From contig NZ_JALNMI010000006.1 of assembly GCF_023156585.1 (NCBI RefSeq), positions 146,626-210,625 on the forward strand: a DNA stretch of 64,000 bases. Direction: 5' to 3'. Below, one piece after another: positions 17,330 through 25,608 of this stretch. The position numbers were made by a program, and so were the translations under genes. The notes under the pieces were generated by a model. That model had not been told where the DNA came from and did no database searches. It was given only the letters and a program-made list of their open reading frames with translations. The stretch comes from Subsaxibacter sp. CAU 1640 (GTDB lineage: Bacteria; Bacteroidota; Bacteroidia; Flavobacteriales; Flavobacteriaceae). The first letter of the stretch is position 1. Each line of letters opens with the position of its first letter.

Positions 17330-19279
17330 ATGAACCTAGAGAACGCGTTATCAAAGCATTTCAAAAAAGCTGTAAAATCTATATTTAATGTAGATGTTGA
17401 ATCTTTCGAGTTTCAAGCTACACGTAGGGAATTTACTGGTGATTTGACCTTGGTGGTGTTTCCATTGCTGAAGGTTCTCAAAGGAAATCCGGTTACTATT
17501 GGTGAGCAAATTGGTAACTACTTGATAGAAAATGTTGATGAGGTCAAAAGTTTCAATGTCATCAAAGGATTTTTGAATATTGAAATTGCAGATTCATATT
17601 ATCTAAAGCAATTTGAATCCTTAAAAAATGATAGTTCCTATGGCTTGAAAACTCCGACTGCTAATGAAAAAGCAGTAATGGTTGAATATTCGTCTCCCAA
17701 TACCAATAAACCACTTCACCTAGGTCATATTCGAAATAACTTATTGGGTTACAGTGTGGCTGAAATCTTGAAAGCCTCTGGTAAAAAGGTTTACAAAACA
17801 CAAATCATTAATGACAGAGGCATCCATATTTGTAAAAGTATGTTGGCTTATGAGCGATTTGGTAATGGTGAAACTCCTCAATCAGCTGGCATTAAAGGCG
17901 ATAAATTGGTTGGGAATTATTATGTGATCTTTGAGAGAAAGAATAATGAAGAAGTGACAGTAATTTTAGAAGATATATTTGATAATGACTTTCTTATATA
18001 TAAACACCTTCAGACTCGTATGAGCACTGAAGTTAATGATTTGAAAGCTCAATTTGACGAATATACTTCGATGAAAAATGTAAAAGCTAAAAAATCAATT
18101 CACGAGCTTGTTAAGATTAGTGATTTTGAAAAATCGTTTTCAGAGTTGAAGTCAAAATTGAAAAAGGAAACTAATTTGATGCAGGAAGCTCAACAAATGC
18201 TTCAAAAATGGGAGGCAGGCGATAAAGAAACTGTTGCCTTGTGGGAGCAAATGAATGGTTGGGTTTACGAAGGTTTTGATGAAACTTACAAAAATCTTGG
18301 AGTTGATTTTGACAAACTTTATTATGAAAGTGAAACATACCTTTTGGGTAAAGAATTTGTAGCTGAAGGTTTAAAAAAGGGTGTATTTTACAAAAAAGAA
18401 GATGGTTCGGTGTGGTGCGATTTGACCGAAGATGGATTGGATGAAAAAATTGTACTTCGTTCAGACGGAACAGCAGTTTATATGACTCAAGATATAGGAA
18501 CAGCGATACAACGAGCCAAGGATTTTCCTGATGTCGGAGGTATGGTTTACACAGTTGGTAACGAACAAGAATACCATTTCAAGGTCTTGTTTCTCATTAT
18601 TCAGAAGTTAGGTTTTGAGTGGGCAAAAAATTTATACCATTTAAGTTACGGTATGGTGGATTTACCTTCCGGAAAAATGAAAAGTCGAGAAGGAACAGTC
18701 GTGGATGCCGATGATTTGATTGATGAAATGGCAAAGACGGCTGGTCAAATTTCTCAAGAATTAGGGAAATTGGAAGGATATTCTGAAGCTGAAAAACAAG
18801 ACTTGTACAAAACCATCGGTCTTGGCGCCTTAAAATATTACATCTTAAAAGTTGACCCAAGAAAGAGAATTTTGTTCGACCCAAAAGAATCAATAGATTT
18901 TCAAGGCAATACAGGTCCATTCATTCAATATACGTATGCACGTATTCAATCCATTCTTCGTAAGGCAGATATCAATTTTTCTGAAAATTCAATTGCAAAC
19001 AATTTTTCATTGCACGAAAAGGAAAAGGAATTATTAAAAATGATTCTACAATTTCCAGAGATTGTTCAGAATGCAGCTGATAGTTACAGTCCTGCTTTGA
19101 TTGCTAACTATACATATGATTTGGTGAAAGAATTTAATTCATTTTATCAGAATGTATCGATTCTCGGTGCAGACACTGAAAGCGAGAAGAAGTTTAGAGT
19201 TCGTCTTTCAGCCACAGTTGCCAATATCATTAAGAACGCATTTAGACTTATGGGTATTGATGTTCCTGATAGGATGTAA
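17330..19279 (+). CDS. argS: Arginine-tRNA ligase with an internal insertion
   Basis: 649 residues. N-terminal Add-1 domain, then HIGH motif as PLHLGHIRNN (HLGH 130-133), the class I core, KMSKS region as KMKSREG (449-455) and the C-terminal DALR anticodon domain ending MGIDVPDRM. It charges tRNA-Arg. Flavobacterial ArgS is usually about 590 residues; the excess here lies between VGNYYVIFERK (about 202) and NLMQEAQQML (about 282), where about 20-25 residues are normal but about 80 are found. The insertion is charged, helical looking and keeps the frame, so the enzyme is probably active. A terminator hairpin follows at 19328. Confidence 0.96.
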   Translation: MNLENALSKHFKKAVKSIFNVDVESFEFQATRREFTGDLTLVVFPLLKVLKGNPVTIGEQIGNYLIENVDEVKSFNVIKGFLNIEIADSYYLKQFESLKNDSSYGLKTPTANEKAVMVEYSSPNTNKPLHLGHIRNNLLGYSVAEILKASGKKVYKTQIINDRGIHICKSMLAYERFGNGETPQSAGIKGDKLVGNYYVIFERKNNEEVTVILEDIFDNDFLIYKHLQTRMSTEVNDLKAQFDEYTSMKNVKAKKSIHELVKISDFEKSFSELKSKLKKETNLMQEAQQMLQKWEAGDKETVALWEQMNGWVYEGFDETYKNLGVDFDKLYYESETYLLGKEFVAEGLKKGVFYKKEDGSVWCDLTEDGLDEKIVLRSDGTAVYMTQDIGTAIQRAKDFPDVGGMVYTVGNEQEYHFKVLFLIIQKLGFEWAKNLYHLSYGMVDLPSGKMKSREGTVVDADDLIDEMAKTAGQISQELGKLEGYSEAEKQDLYKTIGLGALKYYILKVDPRKRILFDPKESIDFQGNTGPFIQYTYARIQSILRKADINFSENSIANNFSLHEKEKELLKMILQFPEIVQNAADSYSPALIANYTYDLVKEFNSFYQNVSILGADTESEKKFRVRLSATVANIIKNAFRLMGIDVPDRM

Positions 19280-19327
19280 GTGTCAATTTCGTTATCATTA
19301 CCTCATTGCTTTATATAATTACATATG

Positions 19328-19353
19328 TTTAAAAACAGTTGCTGGTTTTTAAA
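19328..19353 (+). terminator. Hairpin terminator after argS
   Basis: Arms TTTAAAAACAG (19328-19338) and CTGGTTTTTAAA (19342-19353) pair with one bulge; the T run is inside the 3' arm. Confidence 0.6.
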
Positions 19354-19481
19354 AAATAATCAATTAAAATTGTTAATACTTTGTTAAAGTTAATTTTTTC
19401 ATAAAACCGCTATTGAAGGTTTTTCGTAAGTGTCGATGTCTTTCCCCATTCGGACATATTGTTTAACTAAAAACACTTTTT

Positions 19482-22400
19482 ATGAAAAAACAAATTACTC
19501 TATTAATTGCATTACATCTTGCAATTTTTACCTCTACAAATTCATTTGCTCAACTGGTTACAAGTTCTGCTGATGATGGTTCCGATGGAACTTTAAGACA
19601 AGAAATTGCCGATACTCCGGCAGGTGGGACCATAACTTTTGATGGTTCTGTCACTTCAATCACCTTAACGATGGGTGAACTACTTATAAATAAACAATTA
19701 ACGGTTACTGGTGCTGTCACAATCAATGGAAATGCTAGCGGCAGAATTTTTAATATTTCCTCTGGACCAGTAATTCTCAATAATTTGACTTTGACCAATG
19801 GTCTTGAGGCCAATGGAGGTGCTATTTATATTGCGAATGCTGCTGTTACCATCAACAATTCATCTATCAATAATAATGTGGCCAATGGAGCTTCAGGTTC
19901 TGGTGGTGGAATTTATAATGATGTTGGAGGTGTGTTGATTGTAAACAACAGTGCCATAACATCAAATATTTCGAATCGCGCAGGTGGCGGAATTGAGGAT
20001 AATTCTGGCGTAGGTTTAGGCATCACATTAAATAATGTCAATCTTGACAATAATAATACTGGTGTTTCGCCGGCAACTGCTGCTCCAGGGAATGGTGGAG
20101 GGCTTCATATTACTGGTGCAGGAGATGCTTTGATTACCGGAGGCTCTGCCAATGGAAATTTGGCAGCACGAGAAGGAGGAGGACTTTGGAACGGAAGTGG
20201 CACAATGACTGTGAATAATATGATGATTGATAATAATGATGCGCAAGGTCCTGCAGCTGATGATGGTGGAGGCGGCATTTTCAACAATGGGGGAACGCTG
20301 ATAGTTCAAAACGGAACATCAATCACGAATAATACAGCAACTGGAACATTGGGTTCTGGTGGAGGTATTTTTAACCTGTCACCAGGAACTCTAAATGTTG
20401 ATGGGTTGACTATTTCTGGAAATACTGCTATGAGAGCTGGTGGAGGAATAGAAATTGCTTCTGCATCAGGCGAAACATACACTTTCAATAACCTTACTTT
20501 GGATGGAAATACTGTATTTGGCCCAGCACCTGGAAATGGTGGTGGATTACATATTACAGGAGCTGGAAATGTAGTCTATAATGGAGGAACGGTTTCAAAC
20601 AATGTTGCTTTTGAAGGTGGCGGACTTTGGAATAGCGTTGGAACAATGTCTATAAATGGAACAACAATTACTGGTAACACAGCCAATGGAGACATCACTG
20701 GTGGTGGTGGATTGTTCAATAACGGAGGAATTCTGAATGTTGATGCAACTACTATGTTAACAGGAAATATAGCAATGGCTGCCACACCTGGTGGTCGTGG
20801 AGGTGCAATTTTCAACAGTACAGGAGGTACATTGAATGTTGCTTCAGGTTTAACAATTTCTGGTAACTATGCAAGTAGAGCTGGTGGAGCAATTGAAGAT
20901 GCTTCAAATGGCACATTAACTTTATCAGGAATTACCTTGACTGAGAATTCAGCAGGGGTTGATATTGGATTGGGTTCCATGGCAAATCCTGGCAACGGAG
21001 GGGGTATACATTTGTCGGGTACTACCAATTTAAATATTTCCAATAGTAATGTTTCAGAAAATTATGCAGCCCAAGAAGGGGGTGGTCTATGGAACAATTT
21101 AGGAACGATGACATTGGATTTTATGACAGTAGGCGAAAATATTTCAAGTGGTTCTGCAGCAGATGATGGCGGAGGGGGTGTTTTCAATAATGGAGGAACA
21201 TTAATGATTCAAAATAGCGCAATAATTTATAATATCGCAGATGGCACCGCTGGTTCTGGAGGTGGTATATTTAGTACAAGTGGAAACGTAACCGTAGATG
21301 ATACTTGGGTAGCTTACAACAATTCTATGCGAGCAGGAGGTGGCATTGAGCTTATAGAAGGTTCTTTGAGTCTTTCTAATGTTACATTAGATTTTAACAT
21401 TACCAGCTCTTCTCCAGGAAATGGTGGCGGTTTGCATATTACAGGAGCTGCCAATTCTACAATATTTGGAGGTACGGTTAGCGGAAATACAGCATCACGT
21501 GAAGGTGGTGGACTATGGAACGGATTGGGAACAATGACAGTAACTGGTACAACAATTGACGGAAATATTGCAAGTGGCGCCGGTGCAGATGATGGTGGTG
21601 GGGGTATCTTCAACAATGGCGGAACGTTAGATGTTGAAGCTGGTACAACCGTAAGTAATAATATTGCTGATGGCTCAGCTGGTTCTGGTGGAGGTATCTT
21701 AAGTATTGGGGGTACTGTGACAGTTACAGGCGCTTCTATAGTTGATAACCGCGCCAATAGAGCTGGTGGAGGTATTGAATTGGCTGGAGGTACTTTAAAT
21801 TTGGTTGATGCAACATTGGATTCTAACAATGCAGGAGTTGCACCAGCAGTAGCCTCTCCGGGTTCTGGTGGTGGTCTGCACGTGACGGGTTCAGCAACGA
21901 CAAATATTACTGGAGGTACTACAAACGATAATATTGCCGCCAACGAAGGTGGTGGTCTTTGGAATGGTTCTGGTGTAATGACAATTATGAATCATACAGT
22001 CGATGGTAATACTGCTTCAGGTAATGATACAATGGTTCCAGGAGCTGCTGGTGGTGGCGGAATTTATAATGAAGGTGGTACTGTCAACATTTCTGGAACT
22101 ACTTCAGTAATAAACAACATTGCTGATGGCGCTCAATCTACTGGTGGAGGCATCTTGAATGCATCTGGTGTGCTGATGGCAAATGGAACTACGATTATGG
22201 ATAACCAATCGAATAGAGCAGGTGGTGGTATTGAAACCAATGGAACAGGTTCGGTCACTTTGACCAATGTAATGCTTAATTCGAATGATACTGGTGTTGT
22301 GACTGGTGCAGGAGCTCCAGGTAATGGTGGTGGACTTCACGTAAGTGGCAGTGGAACCGTCGATGTCATTGGAGGCACAGTTAGTATGAATACTGCAGCT

Positions 22401-24575
22401 TCTGAAGGAGGAGGATTATGGAATGGTACAGGAACTATGACTGTTGATGCGACTACTATTGATGACAACACAGCAAATGGAGCTGCGGCCAATGAAGGTG
22501 GTGGCGGAATTTTCAACGCTGGTGGAGCAGTGATAGTTCAAAACGGAACGGTAATCACGAATAATGATGCTACTGGAGCTGCTGGTTCTGGTGGTGGAAT
22601 TCTAAACGATATGGGAAGTTTAACTGTTTCAGATTCTGAAATCAGCAACAATACTTCAATCAGAGCAGGTGGTGGTATAGAAGTTGCCTCTGGTGGCGGA
22701 ATGAACACCTTAACTAATGTCACTTTGAATGGTAACAGTACAGCAGCTTCACCAGGAAATGGTGGTGGTTTGCACATTACAGGTAGTGATGACTCTATGA
22801 TTAGTGGTGGAACCGTTAACGGAAACACTGCTTCATTAGAAGGCGGTGGTCTCTGGAATGGTACAGGTACTATGACCGTTGATGGTGTTACCATTAATGG
22901 AAATACAGCAAATGGTGCAATGGCCAACGAAGGCGGTGGCGGAATTTTCAACGCTGGTGGAACATTAGTTGTTCAAAACGGAACGGTAATTACGAATAAT
23001 GATGCTACTGGAGCTGCTGGTTCTGGTGGTGGTATATTGAATGATTTAGGAAGTTTGACTGTAATGGATTCTGAATTAATTGGAAACACCGCAGTAAGAG
23101 CTGGTGGTGGTATTGAAGATAATTCAGCAATGGGTGGTCTTTTGACCTTGACCAATGTGACATTATCAGGAAACAGTACTGGCGCTGCACCAGGGAATGG
23201 TGGAGGCTTGCATATTACGGGCCCTGGCGATTCTAATATTACAGGAGGTCTAGTAACTATGAATGATGCTGCTCGAGAAGGTGGTGGACTTTGGAATGGT
23301 TCTGGAATTATGACATTGGATGCTGTTACTGTAGATGCAAACACTGCAACTGGAGCTGCGGCAGATGATGGTGGTGCTGGTATATTTAATAATGGTGGAA
23401 CTTTGAATGTCACTAATGGAACTGTGGTATCCAATAATGTAGCTTCTGGTGCATCCGCTTCTGGAGGAGGATTGTTGAGTACTGCTGGTGCGGTAACTGT
23501 ATCGAATTCAACATTCGATTCCAATTCAGCAAACAGAGCTGGTGGAGCAATTGAATTGATTGACGGTACACTTGATTTTATGAATTCTGTTATGTCGAAT
23601 AACGATGTGAATGGAACAGCTGGAACGCCAGCACCGGGTAATGGTGGTGGATTCCACGTTACTGGAATGTCTGGGACAATTAATTTTGTTGGAAGCACAA
23701 TCACTGGAAATTCGGCTGGAAATGAAGGCGGTGGTCTTTGGAATCAAAATGGTACGACTATGATGGTTTCTAATTCCACTATAGATAATAATTCTGCAGC
23801 AGAAGGTGGTGGAGTTTACAATAATACAGGTTCTATTACGACTGTAATGACAAGTACCATTTCTGGAAATACAGCTACTGTTTCAGGTGGAGGTTTGACG
23901 AACAATGGTGCAAGTTTAGATTTAAATGCTGTTACTGTTGCGCAAAATACAGCAGCAACTGGAGGTGGAATTGATGCGGTTAATAATGTATCGCTTAAAA
24001 ATTCGATTGTAGCATTAAATACTGCTGGTTCAGGAACTGACGTTTCAGGAAATTTGACTTCAAACGACTACAATTTAATTGGTTCAGATGATTTGAATGT
24101 GTTTGCACCGCAAGCGAATGATTTAGAGGGCGTGGACCCAGTAGTTGGGCCGTTGCAGGATAATGGTGGAACAACCTTGACACATCAATTGCTTGATGGT
24201 TCACCTGCTTTTGACGCTGGAGACCCAGGAGATAACTTCGATGACCAAATAGGGCAACCTGTTTTTGGAGCATCTCGCGATATTGGAGCTTACGAATCTC
24301 AAGTGGCATTATCAATTGATGAATTCAATCAAACTGCTTCGGTATTGAAAATATATCCAAATCCAACAAGAGGACAATTTAATATTGTGATAAACGACAA
24401 TGTTGTTGGAAATGTAGATGTTCAGATAGTTTCTATGACAGGAAAACTGGTACAGAAATTATCAATTGGCAATGGTGTCAATAATATGGATATTAGCGGA
24501 ATGGCATCAGGATTGTACATCGTAAATATCAATACAGAAAACGGGTCATCTTCCCATAAATTGATATTGGATTAA
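19482..24575 (+). CDS. Giant T9SS-secreted beta-helix repeat protein
   Basis: 1697 residues. Signal peptide (ends near NSFA, residue 23), then a right-handed beta-helix of polymorphic-outer-membrane-protein type. Nine long units of about 145-148 residues each carry five glycine-rich rungs in fixed order: GSGGGI(F/L), RAGGGIE, PGNGGGLHITG, EGGGLWNG and DDGGGGIFNNGG. After the array come a domain of the choice-of-anchor Q kind (LVGPLQDNGGTT, GSPAFDAGD, RDIGAYES) and a type A T9SS signal beginning YPNPTRGQFNI. The protein should be a surface or released adhesin or matrix component. No catalytic residues stand out. It has its own intergenic region upstream (202 bp) without a clear TAnnTTTG, and a terminator at 24600. 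Long open frames on the opposite strand are shadows of its biased repeats. Confidence 0.9.
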   Translation: MKKQITLLIALHLAIFTSTNSFAQLVTSSADDGSDGTLRQEIADTPAGGTITFDGSVTSITLTMGELLINKQLTVTGAVTINGNASGRIFNISSGPVILNNLTLTNGLEANGGAIYIANAAVTINNSSINNNVANGASGSGGGIYNDVGGVLIVNNSAITSNISNRAGGGIEDNSGVGLGITLNNVNLDNNNTGVSPATAAPGNGGGLHITGAGDALITGGSANGNLAAREGGGLWNGSGTMTVNNMMIDNNDAQGPAADDGGGGIFNNGGTLIVQNGTSITNNTATGTLGSGGGIFNLSPGTLNVDGLTISGNTAMRAGGGIEIASASGETYTFNNLTLDGNTVFGPAPGNGGGLHITGAGNVVYNGGTVSNNVAFEGGGLWNSVGTMSINGTTITGNTANGDITGGGGLFNNGGILNVDATTMLTGNIAMAATPGGRGGAIFNSTGGTLNVASGLTISGNYASRAGGAIEDASNGTLTLSGITLTENSAGVDIGLGSMANPGNGGGIHLSGTTNLNISNSNVSENYAAQEGGGLWNNLGTMTLDFMTVGENISSGSAADDGGGGVFNNGGTLMIQNSAIIYNIADGTAGSGGGIFSTSGNVTVDDTWVAYNNSMRAGGGIELIEGSLSLSNVTLDFNITSSSPGNGGGLHITGAANSTIFGGTVSGNTASREGGGLWNGLGTMTVTGTTIDGNIASGAGADDGGGGIFNNGGTLDVEAGTTVSNNIADGSAGSGGGILSIGGTVTVTGASIVDNRANRAGGGIELAGGTLNLVDATLDSNNAGVAPAVASPGSGGGLHVTGSATTNITGGTTNDNIAANEGGGLWNGSGVMTIMNHTVDGNTASGNDTMVPGAAGGGGIYNEGGTVNISGTTSVINNIADGAQSTGGGILNASGVLMANGTTIMDNQSNRAGGGIETNGTGSVTLTNVMLNSNDTGVVTGAGAPGNGGGLHVSGSGTVDVIGGTVSMNTAASEGGGLWNGTGTMTVDATTIDDNTANGAAANEGGGGIFNAGGAVIVQNGTVITNNDATGAAGSGGGILNDMGSLTVSDSEISNNTSIRAGGGIEVASGGGMNTLTNVTLNGNSTAASPGNGGGLHITGSDDSMISGGTVNGNTASLEGGGLWNGTGTMTVDGVTINGNTANGAMANEGGGGIFNAGGTLVVQNGTVITNNDATGAAGSGGGILNDLGSLTVMDSELIGNTAVRAGGGIEDNSAMGGLLTLTNVTLSGNSTGAAPGNGGGLHITGPGDSNITGGLVTMNDAAREGGGLWNGSGIMTLDAVTVDANTATGAAADDGGAGIFNNGGTLNVTNGTVVSNNVASGASASGGGLLSTAGAVTVSNSTFDSNSANRAGGAIELIDGTLDFMNSVMSNNDVNGTAGTPAPGNGGGFHVTGMSGTINFVGSTITGNSAGNEGGGLWNQNGTTMMVSNSTIDNNSAAEGGGVYNNTGSITTVMTSTISGNTATVSGGGLTNNGASLDLNAVTVAQNTAATGGGIDAVNNVSLKNSIVALNTAGSGTDVSGNLTSNDYNLIGSDDLNVFAPQANDLEGVDPVVGPLQDNGGTTLTHQLLDGSPAFDAGDPGDNFDDQIGQPVFGASRDIGAYESQVALSIDEFNQTASVLKIYPNPTRGQFNIVINDNVVGNVDVQIVSMTGKLVQKLSIGNGVNNMDISGMASGLYIVNINTENGSSSHKLILD
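19870..23830 (+). repeat. Nine tandem repeat units within the giant protein gene
   Basis: The PG(N/S)GGG(L/I/F)H rung occurs nine times, first near 20088 and last near 23633, an average period of about 443 bases. RAGG(G/A)IE and EGGGLWN each also occur nine times. Units differ by small in-frame insertions. Units 6 and 7 are closest: bases 22494-22598 and 22929-23033 are offset by exactly 435 bases and differ at about seven of 105 positions. Confidence 0.88.
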
Positions 24576-24599
24576 TAGCTTTAACCCAAATTAATTCTG

Positions 24600-24630
24600 A
24601 AAAGGCCATCGCTCGATGGTCTTTTCTTTT
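24600..24630. terminator. Bidirectional terminator between the giant protein and YfiT-like genes
   Basis: Arms AAAAGGCCATC (24600-24610) and GATGGTCTTTT (24615-24625) with a four-base loop; T-rich on both strands, between convergent genes. Confidence 0.75.
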
Positions 24631-25166
24631 TAAAAATTGCCTCTAAAATGTAATGCTTGCTTAATGTGCTCTAAATGATGGTTGCAATGCCAAGAGTACA
24701 TTGCGAGTGCTTCTGTCAGTTGAAAGCGTTTGTTGTGTTCAGGATGAACGTAAACTCGTTTGAAATCATCTTCATTCATTGTTTTCAATAGCGTTGCCCA
24801 TTTTGAATGTAAAGCTTTTAATAATTGAAGCGAATCACTGACCTCATTAGAAGTGCCATCTTCAAGTTCAGCCCATTTTGCCTCTTGGTAAGGTTTTATG
24901 ATTGGTGAATCTTCAGTTAAGGTTAATTTAAACCTGATGAAAGCATTCATATGGCTATCAGCTAAATGATGCACCACTTGCTTGATTTTCCATCCATCAG
25001 GACGATAGGGTAAGTTCAATTCTTCTACAGATAAATTCCTGACCAAATCTTCTATGGCTTTTGGCATCTGCTCAATATCAGAAATCCATTCTTTAATTTT
25101 TGATTCATCGATAGCTTCTTGAAAATGAAACTTACCAATTGGATATTTCAATGTTTCTAAATCCAT
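24630..25166 (-). CDS. DinB-superfamily metal-dependent transferase (YfiT/BstA-like)
   Basis: 178 residues. The start LKYPIGKFHF is characteristic of the YfiT branch of the DinB four-helix bundle. Three probable metal-binding histidines are seen in VVHHLADSHMNAF and YSWHCNHHLEHI. Relatives in Firmicutes act as bacillithiol transferases; many Bacteroidota also make bacillithiol, so thiol conjugation is a fair inference but not proven. It lies nine bases downstream of the VOC gene, likely one transcript. Confidence 0.8.
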   Translation of the reverse strand: MDLETLKYPIGKFHFQEAIDESKIKEWISDIEQMPKAIEDLVRNLSVEELNLPYRPDGWKIKQVVHHLADSHMNAFIRFKLTLTEDSPIIKPYQEAKWAELEDGTSNEVSDSLQLLKALHSKWATLLKTMNEDDFKRVYVHPEHNKRFQLTEALAMYSWHCNHHLEHIKQALHFRGNF

Positions 25167-25175
25167 TTCTTAAAG

Positions 25176-25556
25176 CTATTTAGGCAATGATGTAATCCAC
25201 CAAACATTCCCAAATGGATCAGTGACGCCACAAGTTCTGCCATAATCTTGATTACTCAATTCCATCAAGATTGTTGCGCCATTATCAAGCGCCATTTTGA
25301 ATCGCTTATCTGCATCATCTACATAAATGAATAGATTGGCATTTTGAGGTTCAAAATTATCAGTAGCATCAGCAAACATAATAGTAGAATCACCAATTTG
25401 TAATTCGCAATGAGCCAAAATGGAGTTCTCTTCGACACGATAGGTTTTATGGGTAATGGTTGCGCCAAACACAGTTTGAGCAAAATCGATAAATTTGGAA
25501 GCATTTTTCAAGATCAAATAAGGCATAACCGTTTGATGGTTTTCGGGAATTTTCAT
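25176..25556 (-). CDS. VOC-family (glyoxalase/PhnB-like) protein
   Basis: 126 residues. The pattern TVMPYLILKNASKFIDFAQTVFGA and the end DYGRTCGVTDPFGNVWWITS is that of the PhnB-like branch of the vicinal oxygen chelate fold. Family members are metalloenzymes or resistance proteins; the substrate is unknown. It begins 52 bases after the TonB receptor and precedes the YfiT-like gene, hinting at a detoxification pair. Confidence 0.8.
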   Translation of the reverse strand: MKIPENHQTVMPYLILKNASKFIDFAQTVFGATITHKTYRVEENSILAHCELQIGDSTIMFADATDNFEPQNANLFIYVDDADKRFKMALDNGATILMELSNQDYGRTCGVTDPFGNVWWITSLPK

Positions 25557-25608
25557 TTGGCGTTTTTTTAGGTATTCTAAAATTAAAAAATATAATCATT
25601 CATAAAAG

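Noticed and set aside
17936..18175. Intein or frameshift in argS
   Set aside because: No intein splice residues; the frame and both flanking conserved blocks are intact.
21314..23704. Long open frames on the minus strand (up to about 240 codons) within the giant protein gene
   Set aside because: They are Pro/Ser-rich mirror images of the Gly/Asn-rich repeats, start at arbitrary points and have no signal or family; the plus-strand frame has signal peptide and T9SS end.
19870..23830. Regular repeats suggesting a CRISPR or satellite array
   Set aside because: The repeats are in-frame protein rungs with a 443-bp period, not 25-40-bp repeats with unique spacers.
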